Origin: Purpureocillium takamizusanense
Taxonomy: Eukaryota > Ascomycota > Sordariomycetes > Hypocreales > Ophiocordycipitaceae
Direction of reading: 5' to 3'
DNA length: 64,000 bases
Assembly: GCF_022605165.1 (NCBI RefSeq)
Contig: NC_063078.1
Span: forward strand, 558,001 to 622,000
A program made the translations under genes and the position numbers. Under the pieces are notes generated by a model. It worked only from the letters and a program-made list of their open reading frames with translations, did no database searches and was not told where the DNA came from. This document shows positions 10,502-20,963 of the stretch, in pieces; the stretch's first letter is position 1; each line of letters opens with the position of its first letter.

Positions 10502-11461
10502 TCATCCGGCCGCGCCGTGCTGTTCCAGTCGCTGCGCAATGTCCTCCATGCGTTCGTATCTTCCAAACAGCTCCTTGGTTGTTTCCCAGTCACGGCCTCG
10601 ACTGCCAAAAACAACGAGCTTCTGCACGTTGCCATCATCGTCCATGGTTAAGCGGCCGCTTCTCTCGTCGGCCCAAGTGACCTTGATCTGCTTCGCCTCA
10701 ATGTCTGCAATCCCAACCTCGACAATGGAGTTTTCAGGCAGGCTGGTGCTTCTAGACGCGTCGTGCAAGCCCAGCCGCCTGCGCAGATCCGCTGATACGC
10801 CTAAGCGGTTGTGGTATCGCACGATCTCTCTCCGCAGTGTTCGGACAAAGCGATCCAAGTCCTGACCGCGCGCTGATTCGCCTCCATTTCTGTCGTCTGC
10901 GGATTTTGGGGTTGGTAGGTGTTGGGCGGCGAGGCCTGCCAGAGGCACCGCGGGTGGTAGTGTGTGGCGATGGACACGCAGGTACTTGGACCCTGCGAAG
11001 GGGCGGTTGAGCATCACGTAGTAGGGCCGGAGAAACTGCCCGCGCGACATGATTTCGAAGCGCAGGCCGAGAACGTGACCTCCGTCTACGGCGTTGGGGT
11101 CAGGGTCATGAACCTTGAATGCGGTAACCGGTGCGGATATACGGTAGACGCATTGTTGGACATAGGCGTGCTGCTCAGCGGAGCATTTCTTCAGCTTCGC
11201 AGCTGACGAGGAGTTCTTTACCCGCCGCCGCAAAGAAGATGAAGCCGATTCGGATGCCTTGATCATGCTTTGCATAGACTTCGAGGAGAGGATGGTGGAG
11301 CATTGGATCTTGAGCATGCTTCGAAGCTTCTCGGCTGGGTCGCGTGTTAGTGGTGCCTTGTCGCGGAGAACGTGCGCGTGCCCCTCACCTTCTGCTTTGA
11401 GCTGTTCGAGTTCTTCGTCCAGCTTTCGAGCTGACGTGGCCTCCTTTGTGACTGCAGCCAT
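10502..11461 (-). CDS. MCM21: CENP-O/Mcm21 kinetochore protein
   Basis: 319 residues, no intron. CENP-O proteins (Mcm21 in budding yeast) belong to the COMA/CCAN inner kinetochore complex at centromeres. An N-terminal region with coiled-coil tendency (residues about 10-40, rich in Glu, Leu and Lys) precedes the conserved domain. That domain contains HVLGLRFEIMSRGQFLRPYY followed by VMLNRP, and then RVHRHTLPPAVPL, which I recognise as the CENP-O family core. A second conserved stretch near the C-terminus includes LRREIVRYHNRL. The start is the ATG at 11461; the frame continues upstream without another good ATG. Ser-rich and basic segments around residues 55-85 may be phosphorylated, which is inference only. 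Confidence 0.85.
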   Translation of the reverse strand: MAAVTKEATSARKLDEELEQLKAEGEGHAHVLRDKAPLTRDPAEKLRSMLKIQCSTILSSKSMQSMIKASESASSSLRRRVKNSSSAAKLKKCSAEQHAYVQQCVYRISAPVTAFKVHDPDPNAVDGGHVLGLRFEIMSRGQFLRPYYVMLNRPFAGSKYLRVHRHTLPPAVPLAGLAAQHLPTPKSADDRNGGESARGQDLDRFVRTLRREIVRYHNRLGVSADLRRRLGLHDASRSTSLPENSIVEVGIADIEAKQIKVTWADERSGRLTMDDDGNVQKLVVFGSRGRDWETTKELFGRYERMEDIAQRLEQHGAAG

Positions 11462-12583
11462 GATGTGCTGGCGTGGATTTGTTTGGCAGGGTTTGTGACG
11501 ACGGCACTGAATGCTGTGCACGCGTCTCGATTGTTTATGTTCGCTGGCGGGACAAGGAGCGGCAACGATAAGATAAGCCAATGGCGTGGAGAACTGAAAA
11601 TGGGGTCTTTTGGTAGTGCTACAGTAGCCTGGGCAGGCAGGCCTAGGTACAGGGGATTAGAGCACTGACACCCCGCAACTTCGTTATTCCGGCGGGGAGC
11701 AGCGGGGAACAAACACCTTGTCAAATTGCCCCCAAGACAATAGCGCGCCAAGGTCCGGGTCGCTGGGAGGGTCGGCGGCGGCACAGAGATGTCGGGCGGT
11801 GGGTGGTACCTTGCGGCGTGCTGCTGTCAGGGCATTTGCGGCACTAAACCCAACCGCGACGGGAGCCTGACCTCCCCTTGGATAAGTTCAGTAGTCGACC
11901 CTCATCCATCGTGACCACTGGACACCGCAGCATTTCGGGTCTTTTGGGCTGATGGATTCCACGCTTCCGACTTCTTGACACGTCTGCCTGACCCGTCCTT
12001 TGTTTCAATTCGCCGCACGACACCTTTTTATTTTGGCCTGCGCCCCCCGTCGTTCACTCTCAAACCGACTTGTCGCCACCTACCCGCAAGACCCCCCATT
12101 TGTAAGCCCTTGAGGCCACGGTAGCTTCGCGCGCGCGACGCCAGCGACCGTCCGTCACGCCCGCCTGTTGGCCGCGCGACATCCGCCACACACTCGCTCG
12201 TGTCTGCCTTCCTGCGGCCCGTGGTTAACTTGACGTGGTTCACATCGGCCAGCCGCCTCCTCCATCGCCCAAACGCGGGCCCTTTCTTTTTCTTCTTCCC
12301 TTCTTTGTCTTCTTTCAGTACTGCGCCGCTCCTTCGATATAAAATTGCCGAATTCTCTTCCCACACTCTGCGCCGAAATCTCGTCGCCGCCAAAGATCAT
12401 CCGCTATAGCATCCTCCGTCGCATTCTCGGATCATCGGTCGCCGGTCCTGATCGCAGAACCGCATCAGCTCCCGCGCACGAACCTCCTCCTCGACTCTAT
12501 TTTCGAAGCCTAGCATTACGTACGTGCGAGCCGACCGCGACAAAGCAGCCGACTTGCGCTGTGCGACCTCAAAAAAGCCACAT
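11462..12583. other. Divergent promoter region between CENP-O and acetyl-CoA transporter genes
   Basis: 1.1 kb between divergent start codons. The right half is pyrimidine-rich, typical of a long fungal 5' leader. A TATA-like element is listed separately. No gene is supported. Confidence 0.6.
12338..12344 (+). promoter_or_regulatory. TATA-like element upstream of the acetyl-CoA transporter gene
   Basis: TATAAAA lies about 240 bp before the first in-frame ATG, in a pyrimidine-rich leader. Function is inferred from position. Confidence 0.35.
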
Positions 12584-14351
12584 ATGGGTGCCCGAGCCAG
12601 ACGACCGCAGTCGCCCAAGAACCGACCGCCTCCCCTTTCTCTGAAGGGAGAGAATGCGAACGGCAAAATGAGCAACGGTGTCGAAATGCGGCGGAAAACC
12701 GCCAACCACGAATCGGAGAACAATGTTGCGAAGAACTTCATGTCTCGGGAGAGCTTCTCCCTCGACGAACCGGTCCCGAAGACCCCCATTTCGAGCGATC
12801 ATGGCTTCTTCGAGTTGCCCCGACAGGACCAGCGAAGCTTTCTCCTCTTGGTCCTGCTCTACTTTCTTCAGGGCATCCCAATGGGCTTGGCGATGGGGTC
12901 TGTACCCTTCCTGCTCAAGAACCACATGTCATATGGCGAAATCGGCACGTTTAGTCTGGCATCCTACCCCTACTCGCTGAAGCTATTCTGGAGCCCTTTC
13001 GTCGACGCTGTATGGAGCCCGCGAATTGGCCGTAGAAAGACGTGGATTGTGCCCATTCAGCTCTTGTCCGGCTTTGGCATGCTCTGGCTGGGCTCCCATG
13101 TTGAGAAGATGATGGAGATGACAGGCAAGCCCGGCGGGCCTACCGTTTGGACCTTCATGCTGTGGTGGTTCTTCCTCGTCCTCATGTGCGCGACACAGGA
13201 CATTGCCGTCGATGGCTGGGCGCTTACGCTGCTGACCCCCGCCAACGTCTCCTACGCATCCACGGCCCAGACAGTCGGCTTGACCGCGGGGCACTTCATG
13301 TCGTACACCGTGTTCCTGGCATTGAACGCCAGTGACTTCGCCAACAAGTGGATTCGCTCCGTCCCATCCGACGAGGGCTTGGTGTCCCTGGGAGGATATC
13401 TTACCTTCTGGGGCTGGGCCTACATCGCCGTCACCATTGGACTTGGCTTGATGAAGCGCGAAGAGAAGTCGCAGAACGAAGACGGCGTGTGGGACGTCTA
13501 CAAGATCATGTGGGGCATCCTCAAGCTCAAGAACGTCCAGACCATCATCATTGTTCATCTCATTGCCAAGATCGGCTTCCAGGCCAATGATGGCGTCACC
13601 AATCTCAAGCTCCTGGACAAGGGCTTCGGCAAGGACAACATGGCGCTCACCGTGCTCATCGACTTTCCGTTTGAGATTGGAGTTGGCTATTACGCAGGCA
13701 TGTGGTCGCAAAAGTACACGCCAATGAGACTTTGGTGCTGGGCCTTCATGGGACGGCTTGTCGCGGCCGTGTTTGCTCAATTCACCGTCGCCATCTTCCC
13801 TAGCAGCGGGGTGACATCGTGGTATCTGCTCCTCGTCATCGGGGAGCATGTGTTCTCGACATTCACAAACACGGTCATGTTTGTTGCTGTGTCTGCGTTC
13901 CACGCCAAGGTGTCGGATCCGGTCATTGGCGGCACATACATGACTCTGCTCGCAACGTAAGTTTGCTCACGGTGCATCAGGCCCTGCTCCTTGGAAACCA
14001 GCTAACCATTGCAGTGTCTCGAACCTCGGCGGGACCTTTCCGCGGTATTTCGTGTTGAAGCTCGTGGATGATTTCACCGTTGCTACCTGCCATCCGAATT
14101 TGTCGGTCGACCGTTCCAAGGTCAAAGGGGCAATCATCACGGAGGCCTTCTCTTGTGCAGTGCAAGCCGAAAAGGAGCGCTGCGACGACGGAGGCGGCTC
14201 CTGTGTCGTGACCCGGGATGGATACTACATGGTCAACATGCTGTGCGTGGGCTTTGGCATTTTGACGCTCTTGTGGTATATCAAGCCCAAGGTGCTGCAC
14301 CTGCAAAGCCTGCCGCTGCGCGCCTGGAGATTATCGCCGAGCAAGCAATGA
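12584..14351 (+). CDS. Acetyl-CoA transporter, SLC33A1/AT-1 family
   Basis: Multispanning MFS-fold membrane protein of the acetyl-CoA transporter family, which in animals moves acetyl-CoA into the ER/Golgi lumen. Exon 1 is 12584-13956 and exon 2 is 14015-14351. Intron 13957-14014 (58 nt) has donor GTAAGT, branch CTAAC and acceptor GCAG, and joins LLAT to VSNLGG in phase 2. The product has 569 residues. Recognisable segments are FLQGIPMGLAMGSVPFLLK in TM1, YSLKLFWSPFVDAVW, CATQDIAVDGWALTLL, IGFQANDGVTNLKLLDKG and TVSNLGGTFPRYFVLKL. About 11-12 hydrophobic segments are visible. Two ATGs compete: 12584 (longer, used here) and 12668, which has a better context (gcaaaATG). The N-terminal region between them is basic and Pro-rich and may be untranslated leader. 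Confidence 0.9.
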
Positions 14352-15024
14352 CAAGAACGACACGCGAGTCATGGCCGAGCAAGAGGAGGGACGCCGGCAT
14401 AAATGTACGCGATACATAGCATAGTGCGGCATGAAGAAGTCATGCGATATTTGAAGAATATGACTTGTAAAGAAGTGAGACTGCAGCCCTAATAAGCAAG
14501 GTTCAAGCTGCGCGTCATGGGGGGTAGCCGGGATGCCGGGCTGCACGGAGCGCCGCCGGCTGAGACCCCCGGGGATGTAGTTGCGCACCCCGCCGACGGC
14601 CGGACTGCCGAGTGGAGGAAGGGTGGCCACATAACTAGGCCGAGGCTCCACTCACTCACTCGTTCATACTGGCGCTGCCAGTAACTACTGTACTGTACAG
14701 TCATTTGCTATCACCAACGGGCGAGTAGTATGTGCGTGCCGATGTGTGCACCCGGTCTTCCCGGGACCTCGGATGTCGGGAACGAGTGCGTATATAAGTT
14801 ATGAACTGCACGCGGGCCTCTCTGACGCCTGCCGGTGATAAACCTCACATGCGACCGGTCCATTTGGAAATCATCCTTTAGGTCCAGAAGGTGACGATAG
14901 GAGCTGCTCCTTCTGTCCGGCTGCTGTGATTATCACAACCCCGCCGGGATGGGAGCTGCTTCGTAAAAATGAGCACAGCGAAATTATAAAGACGACGACG
15001 ACGACGACGACCAATTTTCTCATC
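14352..15024. other. Intergenic between acetyl-CoA transporter and PPCS genes
   Basis: 673 bp in tandem orientation. It holds the transporter 3' region and a TATA-like element (listed). A (GAC)n-type run at about 14991-15011 ends just before the PPCS start codon. Confidence 0.6.
14791..14798 (+). promoter_or_regulatory. TATA box candidate upstream of PPCS
   Basis: TATATAAG lies about 230 bp before the PPCS ATG. Sequence and position fit a core promoter; function is inferred. Confidence 0.4.
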
Positions 15025-16485
15025 ATGGCGCGCTCGCCTACTCGTGACTCCAATTCCGCCTCGTCGTATTCATCATCGGGCTCCTTGTCGCTCTCGTTCC
15101 CCCTCGGCTCGTCGTCGCGGCGAGGCTCAATTGATTCTTATTGCGCTCACAGCCCCACGTCATCGTCGTCGCACCACCACCACCACCACCACCACCACCA
15201 CCACTCGCAGTCGACGGCCACCAGCTCGACCCGCTCCTGCTGCTCCTCATCCCACGACGACGACGACGACGACGCCGACGCCGACGACGACACCATCGCC
15301 ACAGCCATGTCGTCGTCCATTGAGGCGCAAGAGGACGCCTACTTCTCCTCGAACCCGCCGCCGCGGCACCTGGAGGAGCACACAGCGCGCGCCAAGGCCT
15401 TCATCGACCTGCACGCCGCCGCGGGCCGGCGCGTCGTGCTCGTCACCTCGGGCGGCACGACGGTCCCGCTGGAGAAGCAGACGGTGCGCTTCATCGACAA
15501 CTTCAGCGCCGGCACGCGCGGGGCCACGAGCGCCGAGAAGTTCCTCGAGGCGGGCTACGCCGTCATCTTCCTCCACCGCGAGTTCAGCCTGCTGCCGTAC
15601 TCGCGGCACTTTTCGCACTCCAAGGACTGCTTCCTCGACTTCTTGCGCGAGGACGCCGACGGCCGCGTGGGCGTGCGCCCCGGCGACGACGGCAAGGTGC
15701 GCGGCGTGCTGCGCAAGTACCGCCGCGCCAAGGACGAGGACATGCTCCTCATGCTGCCCTTTTTGACCATTGGCGACTACCTGCACGAGCTGCGCGCCGT
15801 CTCGAGGCTCATGGGCCCGCTCGGGCCCTCGGGCCTGCTGTATCTCGCGGCCGCCGTGTCCGACTTTTTTGTGCCCGCGGACCGCATGTCCGAGCACAAG
15901 ATTCAGTCGACCGATGCTGTCAAGAGCTTTAAAGGCACGGCCAGCCAAAATACGCCATCGTCCCAGCAGCAGCAGCAGCAGCAGCAAATTCAACCATCTG
16001 AGCCGCAAGAAGAAGAGGAGGAGGAAGAGGCGTTCGACAACTTTGACGCCTCCCCTCGCGTCCCGCGTTCAAAACGCCTCGTCATCGACCTCGACCCCGT
16101 GCCCAAGTTTCTCAAGAGCCTCGTCGACGGATGGGCGCCGCAAGGCATGATCATCTCGTACAAGCTTGAGACCGACCCGGCCATCCTCGTGCACAAGGCG
16201 CGCTACTCGCTGGACCGGTACCAGCACCACCTCGTCATCGGCAACCTGCTCTCGACGCGCAAGTGGGAGGTCGTCTTCGTCAGCCCCGGCCGCGAGGACC
16301 GCTGGATCCGCGCCCCGCCGCCGGCGTCGTTTGGGGCCGGGGGCTGGGGAGACGCCGAGGGTAGGCCACTCAGGGCCGACGAGCTGCCGCGCGAGGACCC
16401 GGACGTCGAGGTGGAGGAGCTCATCATCCCGGCGGTGGCAGAGTTGCACGACGCACACATCAAGGCAGCGAATAAGAAGGTATGA
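15025..16485 (+). CDS. CAB2: Phosphopantothenate-cysteine ligase (PPCS)
   Basis: Second step of coenzyme A synthesis from 4'-phosphopantothenate: CTP- or ATP-dependent coupling to cysteine. 486 residues, no intron. Eukaryotic PPCS motifs are visible: SGGTTVPLE at about 142-150, [12 protein letters not shown] at about 155-166, [13 protein letters not shown] at about 272-284 and [13 protein letters not shown] after a variable insert. The first 115 residues are an unusual low-complexity extension: Ser-rich, an uninterrupted run of 11 His (residues 50-60), then an Asp/Ala run. A second variable insert between the AAVSDFF and LDPVPKFL blocks holds a run of eight Gln followed by a Glu-rich run. Yeast and human PPCS lack such tracts as far as I recall. 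The start is the ATG at 15025, since the upstream extension begins only with GTG. An alternative start is the Met in [15 protein letters not shown] (about residue 95), which would give a more standard enzyme. Confidence 0.92.
   Translation: MARSPTRDSNSASSYSSSGSLSLSFPLGSSSRRGSIDSYCAHSPTSSSSHHHHHHHHHHHSQSTATSSTRSCCSSSHDDDDDDADADDDTIATAMSSSIEAQEDAYFSSNPPPRHLEEHTARAKAFIDLHAAAGRRVVLVTSGGTTVPLEKQTVRFIDNFSAGTRGATSAEKFLEAGYAVIFLHREFSLLPYSRHFSHSKDCFLDFLREDADGRVGVRPGDDGKVRGVLRKYRRAKDEDMLLMLPFLTIGDYLHELRAVSRLMGPLGPSGLLYLAAAVSDFFVPADRMSEHKIQSTDAVKSFKGTASQNTPSSQQQQQQQQIQPSEPQEEEEEEEAFDNFDASPRVPRSKRLVIDLDPVPKFLKSLVDGWAPQGMIISYKLETDPAILVHKARYSLDRYQHHLVIGNLLSTRKWEVVFVSPGREDRWIRAPPPASFGAGGWGDAEGRPLRADELPREDPDVEVEELIIPAVAELHDAHIKAANKKV
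15172..15204 (+). repeat. (CAC)11 trinucleotide repeat encoding poly-His in PPCS
   Basis: Eleven uninterrupted CAC codons with no synonymous CAT, so the tract is a pure microsatellite and may vary in length between strains. Confidence 0.95.
15964..15987 (+). repeat. (CAG)7CAA repeat encoding poly-Gln in PPCS
   Basis: Seven CAG codons and one CAA code for eight Gln in the variable insert between two conserved PPCS blocks. Confidence 0.9.
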
Positions 16486-17085
16486 ACAGAGCCCATCATA
16501 TCCTGTAAAGCCTGACCAGAGGGTTTCGGGCCCAGGCATTTACTGCGTAGCGGAATCCCATATGTGCCCTACGTCGACAGAGCAAACCTGTCTGCCGCCT
16601 GCACAAATAGAGCAGCGTAGCAGTTTCCAGCTGTTTGACATTAAGAAGCCGCTGCATATTGTAACAACAAAGCGCTTTCAATTTTATATTCAGATGTATC
16701 TAAAAGAGAAAAAGACAGACTACTTTTGAATGTGAGCATATGTACACATGGTGATGATTCCCTTTTTTCGGCCCGCGCGTGAGCCGCACGCAGCGCAGAC
16801 AAAATCAAGCTCCCAAACAAAACCCAAACGGGCCAATGCAAAAAGCGCCTATGTGTTGTTGGTGTGTAAGCAATGTCATTTCCTTGTTGGGCGCTTGTAT
16901 TCCGAGAAAAAAGCTCATTGATGCCCGAAAATGGTAAAGATGCGACGACTTCTGACGGATGGGGGGTATCACTGGGCTGGCCGGAAATGCGAGGGTAACA
17001 TCAGCACTCATGCATGCCGTTTCGTGAGAGACAGGGAGAGGAAAATCAGCGCATCACAGTTTGTGGGACGTTTCGCGCGCCCCTT
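16486..17085. other. Convergent 3' region between PPCS and MFS transporter genes
   Basis: 600 bp between two converging genes, AT-richer than the genes around it. No coding feature is supported. Confidence 0.6.
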
Positions 17086-18625
17086 TCAATACGCGGCCAT
17101 CCAGTTCTTCCAGCCCAGGTCCCACGTCTTGGCCAGGATGAGAAAGGCGGCCGAGCCGATGTAGACGGCGCCGGTGAGGATGATGAGGCCATTGTAGGAA
17201 CCCCCGTTGGCCTGCACGAGGCTCCCACCGATGGGGATGCCAATCAGGCAGGCAAACGACACGACCGTGTACGTGGTGGCGTAGTACCGCCCGTACTGCT
17301 GCGTCTTGCACATGCGCCCGATGCAGACGGGCGCGATGGCGATGGAGGTGCCGCTGGCGAAGCCGAACAGGATGGAGAAGACGATGATGCCGGCGGCGGT
17401 GTGGCCGAGGGGCAGCCAGACGCAGAGACAGGCGACCAGGGACAGCAGCACGGAGAAGAGGCAGACATTGAAGGGCCCGACCACGTCGGCGTAGTACCCC
17501 GGCAGGGCGCGCCCCACGACGGAGCCCGCGTTCATGATGGGGAGCAGGTGGAAGGAAAAGTCCTGGCTGAAGCCCTTGTGCAGGGCGTACGTGGAGATGT
17601 ACCCGAGCGGGATGAAGAGCGAGAACTCGAGCAGGAAGATGCCAATGGTCGTGAGCGTGAACGTGGTCTGCTTGAAGATGCGAATGTCGGGGTGCGCCGT
17701 CGCATTCTGCGCAGGGGGCAGGCGGGAGCGCACGAGCGCGATGCCCACGAGCCCGCAGCAGAGACAGATGAGGGCGAGGATGCGCGTCGCCCAGCCGTAG
17801 TCGACCTTGTCGAACAGGGCAGTGAGCATCAGGGGGAAGATGATTCCGCCGATTCCGCCCGCCGTGGACGCCATGCCGGTGGCGAAGCCGCGGCGGCGAC
17901 GGAACCAGTGGCCGACGGCGGCGATGCACGGCGTGAAGAGGAGGGAGGTGCCGAACCCGGCGAGGACGCCGAAGGAGAGGATAAAGTGCCATAGCTCTGG
18001 GTGCGGCGTATTGTTAGACTCCACTTATCAGAAGGGTCAGTCATCATGAAGCAAGAAAAGACTCACGAGTTGAGAAGCTCATGCAGACAACACCGACCGT
18101 CGTGCTCGTACAGCCGGCGATGATGAGCCAGCGCGGGCCATACTTGTCGAAGATGGGTCCAATGTACACTCCGCAGAAGAAGGCGAGGAAAGTGTAAATC
18201 GAAAAGATCCAACCGACGGTCCCCTCGCTGTGGCCTTTGAGCTGGTGGCTCAGCGTGTAGGCCTGGAAGACGCCAATCGTGTTCATCAAGCCCATCGAGG
18301 ATATCAAGGCGAACCACGCGCCGAAGACGACGATCCACGCCTTGGCACCGCCTTCCGGATACGTCTCTTCAAACGAGGCCGTCGTCGAAGCCCTCGTCGC
18401 CCGCTTCTCCAGGTCGTTATCACCTTGAAGCTGTTGCGGCGCTTCTTGGACTCCATGCTCGCTCTTTTCGTTGCCGTTCGTGTAAGCGTTGCTGCCGGCC
18501 CCGCTGGGTGCGGCATCATGGTTCAGGTCTTGGCCGGTCCCCCGCGCCGCGTCGTAGGTGGCGTTGTCGTCCCCTTCCAACAAGTCATCGTGGATCGCTC
18601 GCGAGTTCACCTGATGAACGTCCAT
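17086..18625 (-). CDS. MFS transporter, monocarboxylate (MCT/SLC16-like) type
   Basis: 498-residue major facilitator of the fungal monocarboxylate-transporter-like group. Exon 1 is 18067-18625 and exon 2 is 17086-18023. Intron 18024-18066 is only 43 nt (donor GTGAGT, branch CTGAC, acceptor AAG) and joins SFST to LESNN in phase 1. A hydrophilic N-terminus of about 90 residues, rich in Asp, Asn and Gln, precedes the family entry motif PEGGAKAWIVVFGAW. About 12 transmembrane segments follow. The loop between TM4 and TM5 contains HWFRRRRGFATGMASTAGGI, a hallmark of the group. A second half-loop lies at about residue 300 (HPDIRIFKQTTF). Substrate cannot be read from sequence; relatives carry monocarboxylates, riboflavin or unknown solutes. 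Plasma membrane is the most likely location. Confidence 0.9.
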
Positions 18626-19568
18626 AACTAACGCTTGGGAGGGGAGTGTCTTCTTCAGACTGGCAGCGGGGACTCACGGAAGAGAAGGAAGCGGCTTATG
18701 TCGTTTATCAAGGTTGGTTCATAACAGCCGTTCAACGTTGGTGAAAGAGGGGAGGAGAGGGAAATTGGGCTTCAGTGTGGGTGAGATTTTGTTGTGTCCG
18801 GCTACGGTGGAAACCGTGACTAAAGATCTTGAAGCCATGACGGAAGGTGGGTTATTTGCCGTTTTCAACTCCTCGGCTTTCGGCGCCGGGCGAAAGAGTT
18901 GAAGGGTGGGTCGCCGCCCTCCCACTACCTCTTTGGCCCGCCCCGACACACCAGAGTCTTGCGGTGACGAAATCTGCGTACTAAACTTCGAATGGGGGCC
19001 TACAACCTCGTTTCAACTGTGCCTGGGGCCTGTCGGCTGCCGTCCCGCCGGCGACAGCCTCTCGGAGTATGGCCGGAGTTGCGGCCTGCTTGGGAGAGCC
19101 AATCGCCATCGCTCAGACAAGTTCAACGAGGGGACCAACAAGTGAGCATGGTTCATCCCGCAACGATCCATACCCTGAATCCGTGCCGACCACTACTTCG
19201 TACGGGCTACCCTCGTGTTTGTAGCTCTGAGATACGACCAGGTGTGAGGCGTGTCCAAGCAACTTCGCTCCAGATTTGGTGGGTTATTACCAATCAAACC
19301 GACGATCTCAGAAAGCTCACCGGCATGTTCAAGCAAGCACATGGCCTTTTTGATTGCTAATCGATTAGCCTTTGAGCCGAATCAATGCTGGCTGAGCAAG
19401 GTGCGGCGGCCAACTCCCGTACAGCAGTTGGAACGAGCCGCTGTCTTTTTTCTCCCACAGGAGCACGCAACCGAGGCGGCGCAAACGTCATGCACCGTAC
19501 AGGGGTTATCGTGACCTCGCATTGCGGCATCTCGTTGCCCTACGATGCGACGCTGTCATTCGGTGCCA
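18626..19568. other. Intergenic between MFS transporter and WBP11-like genes
   Basis: 943 bp upstream of the MFS gene and downstream of the WBP11-like gene. Several short plus-strand frames lack family resemblance. I see nothing else. Confidence 0.6.
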
Positions 19569-20466
19569 TCACTCGTCCTCATCCTCGTCCTCGATATCCT
19601 CGACGGTAGCTGAGAGTGATGTCGTGCCTTGCTCGGGGGCCGGTGGTCCAGCCTTCGGCTGCTCGCCGACCCCCGTTGTTGTTTTCAAGTAACCCTCTCG
19701 CTCCAGTCGATCTGCCTCTTCCGGTTCCATAAGCCCTCCTTGGCCTTTGCCCTTCATCATTTTTGCCTGCACCGCTGCGGGGACAAAGGCTGAAACGGCT
19801 TCTTGCCGCAAGTCGCGAATGACGGGTTTTGCTTCGTATACTGTCTTGTGCTCGACCACTGGCGCCGGCTGCTGCTTGGCCTTGTCCGTCTCCATGTCCG
19901 TCTCTCCTCGATCGTCCTGCCTGGCGGCGTTCTCCGCGTTTCGTCGTGCTCGGCGCTTCGCGTACCACTTATCCAGTACCTCTTTTGGTATTGGAGGGGG
20001 CGTATCTCGAGGCATGGGAATTCTCCGAACGTCATCTGGGACGTCATCGTCACTGCTGGACGCGTCTTCTGACCCTCGTCTCCGCTTGCCCAAAACACCG
20101 TGCCTGAAGTCGCCATCGCGCCGTTGATTAAAGGTAGGCGCTTTATCGCCGAGCGCATCTCTGGCCTTCGTCACCGCCTTTAGTTCTTTCTGAAGCCCCT
20201 CCAACACTTGTTCTTCTCGGCTCGAAAGCTTGCCGCCTTTGGAGGTGACAGCCTGAAGGTCATCGATTTGTTGTTGAATGCGATCGGGATTCTTGCGAGC
20301 TAATCTCTCATTGCGCCGTTCTTGAACTTCGGCCTTGCCTGGGATTTCGGTCAATCTTTTGGTCTGTAAGGCATGTTCGACCGTGGCATGGACCTTTCTT
20401 GATAGCCTTTGCCTTGTCCGCCTTCCGTTGGGCTTGGACTGGGTTGTAGTTCTTCTCCTTCGGCAT
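19569..20466 (-). CDS. WBP11-like pre-mRNA splicing protein
   Basis: 280-residue homologue of WW-domain-binding protein 11, a nuclear splicing-associated factor. Exon 1 is 20394-20466 and exon 2 is 19569-20338. Intron 20339-20393 (55 nt, donor GTCCAT, acceptor CCCAG) joins in phase 1. Splicing restores the family N-terminus, MPKEKNYNPVQAQRKADKAK followed by AIKKGKAEVQERRNERLARK and NPDRI, which confirms both the start codon and the intron. A coiled-coil stretch follows (residues about 50-95). Next come an Asp/Ser-rich acidic patch and a Pro-rich motif (PMPRDTPPPIP) of the kind that binds WW domains. The C-terminus is a run of Asp/Glu. The donor is non-standard (GTCCAT), but the protein continuity is convincing. 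Confidence 0.88.
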
Positions 20467-20963
20467 TTTGGCCTGCTTTAGGAAATGACGCTCGCCGCTG
20501 AATCCGAATCAGATATGTCTGGTTGGTACCCGCGCAGACCGATGCGACTGTCGTGTTGTCCTTTGCCGGGAGTCAAGGACGAGATTTCCCAGAGCGCGCT
20601 CGTGCCTTCCACGGAGCTACACCCACTGCTCTGCTATCATAGTGGGTCCTGATGACTCAGCAGCTTGTAGTTCCTCAATCCGCCAAAAGCGCAGGCTCTC
20701 GTCAAACACTTGGACAGATACGTGTCAGTCTTTAAAACTCGGAATCGACAGTTGCTTTCGTACATTCGTACTAGGCTACGGGCTTCTGAAATGCCTTCCG
20801 GTATTTCCCCAAGTCCAGAGGCGACGCTTGACGTGGATGTGACACAGCGCATCGATGCATCATGGAGAGTCTGCCAAGCGCTTCCAAGTTGGGCTCGGCC
20901 AAGACAATGCTCAGGCTTTTCTTTCATTGCGCCTAAGGTTGCCGCTGTTGAGACATTATTTTC
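20467..20963. other. Intergenic between WBP11-like and antiporter genes
   Basis: 497 bp upstream of the WBP11-like gene and downstream of the antiporter. No feature was recognised. Confidence 0.6.

Noticed and set aside
12983..13903. 306-codon minus-strand frame
   Set aside because: It lies entirely opposite the acetyl-CoA transporter exon and reads as a shadow of its codon usage.
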